Assembly: GCA_019279435.1 (NCBI GenBank)
Contig: JAAALK010000287.1
Coordinates: forward strand, 23,498,162-23,562,161
DNA length: 64,000 nt
DNA from: Zizania palustris
Taxonomy: Eukaryota; Streptophyta; Magnoliopsida; Poales; Poaceae
Reading direction: 5' to 3'
Shown here: one piece after another, positions 56,399 to 64,000 of the stretch
Position numbering within the stretch: the first letter of the stretch is position 1
Layout of the letters: every line of letters begins with the position of its first letter
Program-made: the position numbers and the translations under genes
The notes under the pieces: model-generated
What the model saw: only the letters and a program-made list of their open reading frames with translations
Databases searched by the model: none
What the model was told of the DNA's origin: nothing

Positions 56399-58668
56399 TA
56401 GTTGTCATAAATCATCTAGGCGAACTAGTCTCATAGTAGGTGAGTGAGATGCATGATGCAAACAGTGAGCATCGGCAGCAGTGCAACACTTCTACTTCAT
56501 GTAAGATAAGAATATAAGACGAAGAGCAGGCATGCGCGCAGCGTCGGCAAGATTCTGGAGCTTCGGCCGTTCGGCGTGCGCACGGCGTCGGTGGGAGCTT
56601 CGTCGTGCCCGCGGCGTCAGCTTGACAAGGCGTGCAGGCGGCGTGAGCTTCGGCAAGGTGGCGCACAAGGGGAAATCTAGGCAGTTGCCGGCGTGACTCA
56701 GAGGAGACTTGGACTCCTGGAGTAGGCCAATAAGTAACAAGCCCACTAAAAACACAGAAGTTCTTCCGCAAATCTAGATCTGAATCTACCATTATAGCAG
56801 GTGACAACTCAATCAGCAGTTCAGCATGGAGCAATTCACCCGAACCTGCAGAGAACATTCAAGGGATTATGGTCATAAAATCCTTACTCAGAACTACTCC
56901 TGTTAACAGTGACAGATTAAAAAGGAAGTAAACTGTCATGTGCTTTATTCTGTCGTGTAGTTTAAAGCCAATATTTCAGTAGCAACGGAAGAATGGGACA
57001 GTGTGAGAGGATCTCATTGCCCAGAATCTCTGATTAACAACTCCGGCCATGTTTCTATGAACTATATCAGAAATAACAGGAGAATGGTGTTAAAACTAAA
57101 ACTACCCTGTTCTAGGATGAAGGAGAAGGATGTTGAAATTACCCTGCTCTAGGATGAAGAACGGATGTTCGGATGTAGAGGTTAGTATGCTAATTCTCCA
57201 TGGACAGGTTGATTGACCAGTCTGGCAGTCTCAGAACAAACAACATTAGAAATATTACTTAGAAATCAGCGTTGGCTCCGAGGTCATCCTCCAGATCGTC
57301 TTAGCTTGTGCCATCGTTGCATTTCCACCGCTATAGGGAGCCATCGCCGCCGTCTGAACTCCTCCGAGCGCTCACGGGGCCGCCATGGCTATGGAGCCAT
57401 TATTGCCACCGTCTGAACTCCTCCGCGCCGTCAAGGGGCCGCCATGGCTATGGCCTATGGAGCCATTGCCACCGTTTGAAATCCTCCCAAGTCCCATCGG
57501 TGTGCTGCTGTTTCGGAGCTAGCAAGCCCCCAGGTCACCGACCAACCGCGGCCGCTCAGGATCCAGGGCTCCGCCTCCCCCCTTCACTTCGTCCCTCTCC
57601 TCTGCGTCGCACGTCGGATCTGGGTGACTGGGTATCCCCACTTACCTCGATCTAGATTCTAGCAGGATGTCGCCATTGCTACCGACTCGATCGTGCGTGC
57701 ACTCCGCTCGGGCGGGGAAACCGAGTTGCCTGCCGCTGCTCACACTACCCAGCCCCGCCATCTCCGCTGGACCCGCCATGATCAACGGGTTAGTTATCGG
57801 CCACACTCGCGGCGGGGTGTCGCCGGGGCTGTCGCTCCGCAGCGCCCGAGAGGGAAGGAGATCAAGAGGGGCGGGCAAGGAATCAAGAGGTGGCAGTAGC
57901 ACGTGCTCGTCGCAGTCGATGGAGTGGACGTTGGCTGCTCGCGGGCTCGCCGCCGTACTCAGCGGATAATTTAACTATTTCTCACTTTCTTCATGTGTCA
58001 ATTAATGGACCACAGTGACTGACTCAGGTGACCCCATATGTCAGTGACTCAGAATGACAATTTTGTTGTCACTCATATATTAAGAGTGACAAATAATTAA
58101 ATCCCCCATCCTCAGTCGCGCGAGAGGACATTAGCGAATATTTGTCAATCGTCATCCACACACTATATAAACTTTGGGAGATTTGTATTTATGTCACACG
58201 TAAGTTGGTGGAATTTACTCTTTTGTTCCATACGAGGGTATGACATGTTGTTCCACACGAGGGTATGACATGTAGGACTCAGTTGTTAAACACACATAAC
58301 GTAACAAAAAAGTAAACACGACTCAACTCTGTTGTATAAGAGTAAAAATTCCTTGTAATTTTATTTAACAATTGGGGCAGTTAACAAATTTTCTTTTGCG
58401 GTAGAAGAGATAAAAATATTTATATACTTCAGATGTATTAGGAAAATGTACTAATTTTTTTAAAATAAAATTAAGGATAATAGAAAGGTCCCACTCAAAC
58501 CATGTATATTGATTTGGACGGCGATTGTTTATGTAAACTATAAAATGGAGATACAACGGATAAGTTTTTAGATTGCTTGTAATAAGAGGGTGTGTAATGG
58601 ATTTTTTTTTATTTGGTGCTAATTTCATATATTGAAAAGATATTGCTAAAAAACAAAGATAAGGTATA
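56399..58668. other. Intergenic, GC-rich patches, no gene accepted
   Basis: GC-rich stretches at about 56530-56680 and 57500-57960 open frames of 67-148 codons on both strands. None shows a motif, and the plus-strand frames begin in a tandem repeat. A captured gene fragment is possible but cannot be identified. Confidence 0.45.
57337..57487. repeat. Imperfect tandem repeat, unit about 58 bp
   Basis: Two full units and one partial unit share GGAGCCAT, GCCACCGTCTGAACTCCTCC and GGGGCCGCCATGGCTAT. The later units vary by small insertions (TATGGCCTATGG). Confidence 0.85.
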
Positions 58669-58840
58669 CACTACGGGAGAACAGGATTTCGCCGAGTGCC
58701 TAAGTCACTCGGCAAAAGCTCTTTTGTGCTCGGCGAAAGGTTCACCGAGTGCTACACTCGGCGAAGTATACACGACAAACTCATTATCGGTAAAGCGAGG
58801 TTCGCCGAGTGTTTTTTATCGGGCACTCGACGAACCTTTT
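58669..58840. mobile_element. Left end of a second CACTA family (truncated)
   Basis: CACTACGGGAGAACAGG is followed by direct and inverted copies of TTCGCCGAGTG and CACTCGGCGAA. That terminal and subterminal design is common in grass CACTA elements. No matching right end was found in the window, so the end coordinate marks only the visible motif cluster. Confidence 0.65.
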
Positions 58841-59599
58841 TATATAGGTTCTATAAATATAAACAGATATCACTCCCCTAAATTAAATCATACTATTTTT
58901 TTATATTTTTAGTTTGGTGGTTGGATATTGATTTTTTTAGTAAGGCTCTCACATCTAATGCTACATACCGTAGCATTTTCTCCGATAGATAACTTAGGAA
59001 AAATATAAATTACTATTTTGAACGTGAAAGTTTAAATAACATCTAAACTATAAAACAATTTAATTATCTTTGATAATTTAAAAACCACTTTATTGTAGAA
59101 CTATCACCGTTGTGGCACAACAAAATGTCGTGTGTAAGGTGTTTGATGAAATACTTCTGTGGTTGTCGCCATGAAGTCATAACGGCACGCGAGCGGTAGA
59201 ACGACATGTGGGGGGTAGCGGCGGCAGAGGGCGTGTAAGTGGCAGAGCGACGTGCAAGGTGGTAGCAACAATGATGGTAGCGCAAGGAGCGACGCTTGGG
59301 ACGGTGGGACGTCAACACGGGGCGACGCTCAGGACGTCGGCGCAGGGAGGCGCGTGGAGCGACGCTCGGGGCTCAGGGTTGCCCCACGCGCAGATGCAGT
59401 CACGGGTGACAGTGGTGCTTGGGACACCGACGCTATATACCTATGCGGGCCCGCTTGGCCGCCCGGATAGATGCTAGATCTTTTGCCGTGTAGATCTTGA
59501 AGGGAAGAGGGATTGAGAGGGTGGTGGGTTGGCGGCTAAGGTGGGAGGAAGAGTGGAAAGAGAAGAGGAAGAGAGAAGTTAGAGTTTAGGATTTATTTT
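58841..59599. other. Intergenic, no gene recognised
   Basis: AT-rich to about 59100. A GC-rich patch at 59180-59470 with repeated GGCGACGCTC/GCGACGCTTGG motifs follows, resembling the GC-rich core of the hAT-type element at 47467. Overlapping frames are a composition effect. Confidence 0.4.
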
Positions 59600-59753
59600 T
59601 ATATTAAATATAATTGGGTAAATGGGTATGGGTAATCGATACTCATACCCGTACCCATTTATTAATCGAGTATAAAATTAGAAGCATACTTGATCCTAAT
59701 GGGATTTTTAATCATAGGTAAAATAGGTAATTGGGTAGGATTACCATCCCTGA
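59600..59753. mobile_element. Right end of a hAT-type element like 47467-48389
   Basis: The stretch with ATGGGTATGGGTAA, CCTAATGGGATTTTTAATC and GGTAATTGGGTAGGATTACC up to CCATCCCTGA matches the right end of the 47467-48389 element. A left end was not located, so it may be truncated or its left border unrecognised. Confidence 0.55.
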
Positions 59754-60156
59754 CTATGACGGACGCACAACCAGCATGCAGGGGCCATCGTAGAGTGGAC
59801 GGGACACTTCGGTATTTCATTGAACACCTACCGTGTGTTTCCGTGAAAACATGTTTTTACTCAGTTTGTCGTATCTGTGCGTAATAAACTAGTTTTCAAA
59901 TTTATAGGAGCTAATTAAATGGTTTTATAGTTTAAGAGGTATTTAAACTTTTTAATATATTGATTTACAATCTTTTCGACATCTTATTTATATATATCTT
60001 TTAGTGTAAGAGTACTTCACCCTGTGAAGCTTTCAAGTCTAACTGGCAACACAACAAACTCGCTTCGTATAAACTGTTGAGTCATAAGACTGACGTGCAA
60101 GGTTTGGTCATTTGGTCACAATAGCTAGTACGCGATAAAGCATCGTTTTCCTTGAC

Positions 60157-60200
60157 TCCCTCCCTCCCTCCTTCCCCCCCTCCCCCTCCTCCGCCTTGTT
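60157..60200 (+). promoter_or_regulatory. Pyrimidine-rich leader of the dehydrogenase gene
   Basis: CTCCCTCCCTCCCTCCTTCC and the following C/T run lie 100-140 bases upstream of the start codon. Such CT-rich tracts are common near transcription starts of TATA-less grass housekeeping genes. No TATA box is evident. Confidence 0.4.
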
Positions 60201-60299
60201 CCTCGCCCAACTCAGACCCCAGCTCTCCCGTTCCATCTGCTCGCCGGCCGGCCGGCCGAGCTTCCCGTACTCCCCGCTCCTCCCATACCCGCCGGAGAG

Positions 60300-63200
60300 A
60301 TGGAACTGAAGCCCGGGATGTCGGCCCTCGTCACCGGCGGCGGCTCCGGCATCGGTGCGGATCGCCTCTTCTCTTTCGTGTCTCTCTCGCTTTCTCACTC
60401 TCGGCACGTCCGGTTCAATAAACCCACGGTCCTGGCGCGGGCGGCACGCGCCTTGATGTTTCTACGTGTGTTAGGGAGTAGGGACGATCGCTGCTGGTTG
60501 GGTGATGTTTGATGTTCCCATGACTCACGGGCTGGTTGACCTGATTTTGTACACTGTTCTTGGGGGATCTGTTATATGGTCTGAGAAGTGAGTGGTGCTT
60601 GGATTGGAGGTGATGATCCACTGATCCGTGTGATGGGTGCCTGTCCGGAAAGCATTCTGTAATGTTTGCAACTTGCAAATGGAGGGTGTTGAAGACTTGT
60701 AACTGTGCTGCTTATGGTTCAATTAATGGGCAAACGGTTGTGTTTAGTCAGAGTGAACAAAAATGAACTTTGAACAATGAACTGCACACCGACAAGATAA
60801 CTTTCGTGTATGATTGCTATGCCCGTATAGAATACTAAGGAAAGACTAGTCTCTTGTTACAAGATAGCAGGGTAGCTCAGATTTTCACGCTCCACTAAAA
60901 ACATCCAGCATGTTTCCTTGTATAGTTGTACTTTGATTTGGTACTTGGGGGTGATGCATAATTTCAAGCAGCAAATTGTCACCTTGTAGATTCTGGATTT
61001 TATACGGTGAATATAAATAAATCCTGTTGTTTGTTCAGTGTCAGTATCAAATTTGTGAAGCATTGTTTTGTTTCATCCATGATTTAATTGGTTTTCTGTA
61101 GGATAACAATTCCAGCAGATTCTTTTAATGCATTGACACAGTGTTCTTTTTAATTTTTGCAGGGAAAGCACTTTGCCTTGCTTTTGCACAGAAGGGTCTA
61201 TTTGTGACTATTGTTGATTTCTCTGAACAAAATGGAAGAGAAACTGCTTCATTAGTTCAAAATGAAAACAAAAAGTTTCATGGAGATCCTAAAGTTCCAT
61301 CTGCTATATTTATTAAATGTGATGTTACAAATGCAGGTAAGAAGGTCAATTAATTTGTTTGTGTACAACATTTTTCATACCACTTTAGCTTTTTTTCATG
61401 GTTTTTAGAGCTTTTGACACTGAACACATGTCAGGACTAAAGTAACTACAAGATTTGGTTGACATAAGGAACTAGCAAAGTGTGACTCTTTGAAAGCCAA
61501 CTGTAACTGTGATTTATTCATACCTTCCTTTTTTGTGTGTGAGAGCTCGGAATCCTTTATATCTTGTTGGTATGGAACTCATGATTTCTTGTTGTAATTA
61601 TACCATTGCGATTTATTTTATTTTTAGATTTGTGATTATTTGCAGTATGGTTTCAACTTTCAACTGTTAACTTAAAGGACAATTTTGCTTGAACAGTTGA
61701 ACTTCTGGTTTGCCATGATCCTAATGTTCACAGTGTTCTTATGTAGGTAGTCTTTCTGCTGCCTTCAGGAAACATGTGGACACATATGGTGGACTAGATA
61801 TCTGCATCAACTGTGCTGGAATTGCCATCAAAACATTAGTTTATGATGATAAATCTGATGGAATTAGCACATGGAGGCATGCTGTAAATGTTAACCTTGT
61901 TGCTGTTGTTGATGGTACTCGCATTGCAGTAAGTCCACCATTAACTGTTTAAACAGAATTCATTCGGTTCAATTACTCAATCTATTAAGGAAAAATTGAT
62001 CATAAACCCTCCATTTAGATGGAAATTGAGGATTTACCTTACTGGCCCACATGTCATTGACCTATGTGGACCCTACATATCATTGAGATGTGGTGGGTAA
62101 ATCCTCAATTTCCATCTAAAGGGTGGGTATATGATCAAATTCCCCATCTATTAATGCTACAGGCCTACACCAAGTAACAATTCTATATGACCATCTACTA
62201 TTTATAGATGTATTAAAATATACTAAATGCTCCTATGCTTTTGGTATCTATTGATCCTTTTGTGGAATAGAGGAGGTATTAGTTTTTTCCCTGTCTTTGT
62301 TTTCACCTATCATGGGTTGAACCCATGACAGGGTAAACACCGTCAGGAAGATAGCCGGGCGGCGGCGGTTGCTAGGAATGAGAGTAGACTTTAAGTGAGA
62401 GAGAAGAACATTGGGATGAGAAATTAGACTTTTTCTTTCTTGCTTATCAATTGATTACAAGAGGGCCCTTTATATAGGGAGAACTAACATGACAGCTAAG
62501 AAAATAATCCCTATTATAGAAACTAATATAATCTCTATATCTAATTCCTAACTAAAATTAATAGGACTTAATCTAACCTTACCTTTCAAAGACTCAATCT
62601 AATCTTACCTTTAAGAACTCAATCTAATCTAATATAACCTTACCTTTTAAAATATCAAATACCTAATTATTGCTACAGTACCTACGAGTACTATTCATGC
62701 TACAGTACCCACACGGTACTGTTCAGGCAGACTGGGCCTAACAGCCCTAGCCCACTACCTATGACATCACCTATCATTATTGGATGAATTTAAGACTTAA
62801 GAGGTGATAGTCTCTCATAATGCAACCTGTCCATAATTTTCTTTGAGAGAGAACTAGGTAGCATTTTGGATCAATGACAACTGACAAATCAAACATATTA
62901 TTGGAGTTTGGATTCTTCATTGTGCTTTTTTTTTCTTCAAAACATTTATAAATAGTCAGCACATCATTTATTTTTTACTTCATGCAAACAGCACATCTAC
63001 TTATGATTTGAGTTTTTTTTCACCAGAGTCAAATCATGCGATCCGGGAAGAAGCCTGGTGTCATAATAAATATTGGTTCAGCTGCAGGCCTTTATCCTAT
63101 GAACTTTGATCCCATATATAGTGGGACGAAAGGTGCATATATGATCCCGTATATTATTCTTCTCTCTTTTTTGGGCAGATTGCAGTTGCGATGAAAGGTC

Positions 63201-63491
63201 AATTTGGATCATAATTTTACTATTTACTTGTGCAAAATAATATGCACTTCAAGATACTTTGCAACCACAATTTGTACATGATCTCATATTTTGCTAATGT
63301 AACAAGTGCTGCACAACAATGTTTTCCATTATTACCTCTATATTCATTTTATATTTTGTATGATATGTGTGCACATTGTATCACTGTGTTATCTCATATA
63401 TATCTGTCTTGCAGCTGGTGTTGTTATGTTTACAAGATCACTTGCTCCATTAAAACGCCAAGGTGTACGTGTCAATGCACTCTGCCCTGAG
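60300..63491 (+). CDS. Short-chain dehydrogenase/reductase (15-PGDH-like), first five exons
   Basis: Exons 60300-60354, 61163-61336, 61747-61928, 63027-63132 and 63415-63491 join through GT-AG borders into 198 codons without a stop; the gene continues past the window. TGGGSGIG at residues 12-19 is the Rossmann cofactor motif. D37 at the end of the second strand favours NAD over NADP. NCAG (98-101) is a variant of NNAG. N126, S155 and YSGTK (Y168, K172) complete the catalytic tetrad. RVNALCPE near residue 198 is the usual start of the segment after the active site. It resembles plant proteins annotated as 15-hydroxyprostaglandin dehydrogenase-like: a cytosolic oxidoreductase acting on a hydroxyl/ketone, true substrate unknown. 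Some plant homologues, as I recall, carry a C-terminal zinc-type dehydrogenase domain; that part would be outside. Intron 3 holds two transposon insertions. Confidence 0.9.
61989..62145. mobile_element. Mutator-type MITE in intron 3, 9-bp TSD ATCTATTAA
   Basis: ATCTATTAA is found at 61980-61988 and 62146-62154. The arms GGAAAAATTGATCATAAACC...CCATTTAGATGGAAATTGAGG pair with the mirror CCTCAATTTCCATCTAAAGG...TATGATCAAATTCCCC. They leave a loop of about 55 bases. It lies in the sense transcript of the dehydrogenase gene and would fold there. Confidence 0.88.
62313..62766 (-). mobile_element. Probable solo LTR in intron 3
   Basis: A 454-bp insertion is flanked by TCACCTATCA at 62303-62312 and 62767-62776. 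On the minus strand it begins TGTCATAGGTAGTGG and ends TTCAACCCA. It has a TATA box CTATATAAAGGGC (about 62466-62478) in the middle, as in an LTR. The 10-bp flanking repeat is longer than the 5 bp normal for LTR elements, so either the site was repetitive or the class is different. Confidence 0.6.
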
Positions 63492-64000
63492 GTATGAATA
63501 TATCACATTATGACATTACTGGAGGCAAATATGAAATATTTATTTTTTTCTATCATTGTCTGACTCATAGTCACAGTTGAGTAGTTGACTTGTTACTCTA
63601 GCATGAGAAGTATATGTATTCAGTCCTAAACTTGTGAATTTGCTGGTAGGTTTGGTAGTATATCAGAATATTAACATGATGATGGTACAACAGACATCAC
63701 ATCCAGCTGTGCTCACCATTAACATAACTACACAAGTTCTTATTACCTGGAAAATTTATTAGAATGATCAGATAAAGCTTTCTGTAGGGCACTCCCGTAC
63801 TGTTTCATTTTTAAAAAGGAGGCACTTGGTCTCTACCTCGATTCTCAAGGACCAGGAACAGATATCCATATGGCTGTCCACACACCCATTAAAATTGTAA
63901 TCTTATATAACTTTCCTTTTTTAATTGTTGCAGTGTTGTATAGACATGTAGTTGAGCTCACAGGTAAAATCAATTAAGTGGGCAAAATTCGTGATAATCC
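63492..64000 (+). other. Intron 5 of the dehydrogenase gene and window end
   Basis: A GTATGA donor opens the intron. An acceptor-like TTGTTGCAG at about 63925-63933 is followed by TGTTGTATAGACATG and then TAG in the expected frame. It is therefore not accepted as the next constitutive exon. The true exon 6 is probably beyond the window. Confidence 0.6.

Noticed and set aside
56412..57969. Several frames of 67-148 codons on both strands
   Set aside because: GC-rich patches and a tandem repeat; no recognisable domain or consistent exon structure.
63925..63990. Acceptor-like site as exon 6 of the dehydrogenase gene
   Set aside because: Phase-0 reading reaches TAG after five codons and does not resemble the expected continuation after ALCPE.
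1..64000. CRISPR arrays, operons, riboswitches, bacterial-type signals
   Set aside because: The window is plant nuclear DNA with spliced genes; the regular repeats seen are transposon arrays or microsatellites.

Overview
This is a nuclear segment from a grass, probably a panicoid such as a millet, switchgrass or Miscanthus relative; the species cannot be fixed from sequence alone. Evidence: GC-rich monocot-style exons beside AT-rich introns, GT-AG introns, LTR retrotransposons primed by initiator tRNA-Met, and grass MITE families (Tourist, Stowaway, hAT, Mutator type). It is repeat-dominated, with two convincing host genes and one weak candidate.

Layout. 1-6338: no convincing gene, four MITEs and simple repeats. 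6342-9400: a complete-ended non-autonomous CACTA transposon (TSD CCC) carrying the last exons of a TNP-like protein. 9404-11280: one inverted-repeat element and regulatory-looking sequence. 11283-12318: a small host gene with a TATA box, two upstream ORFs, one intron and a 158-residue product of unknown function. 12319-14071: nothing recognised.

14072-47220: a nest of retroelements resolved by target-site duplications. An old minus-strand LTR element holds a plus-strand solo LTR (14572-46952, TSD GTCTT). That LTR is broken by a minus-strand solo LTR (15216-34104, TSD ATCCG) and by a complete copia element of the SIRE/Maximus type (35222-45747, TSD TTAGT) whose two 1829-bp LTRs look identical. 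The minus-strand solo LTR is broken by a complete chromodomain-bearing Ty3/gypsy element (16280-32421, TSD CCTAC), whose polymerase gene is itself split by another solo LTR (22456-26380, TSD GCATC).

47467-60140: hAT-type elements (one containing a TRIM), nested MITEs, a 377-bp CACTA derivative, a second CACTA end, a doubtful minus-strand ORF and long AT-rich spacers. 60300 to the window edge: the first five exons of a short-chain dehydrogenase/reductase gene, with a Mutator-type MITE and a probable solo LTR in its third intron; the gene runs off the right end.

The genes do not form a common pathway. The main story is element-into-element insertion with precise duplications, and LTR families that keep the same internal blocks although their ends have diverged.
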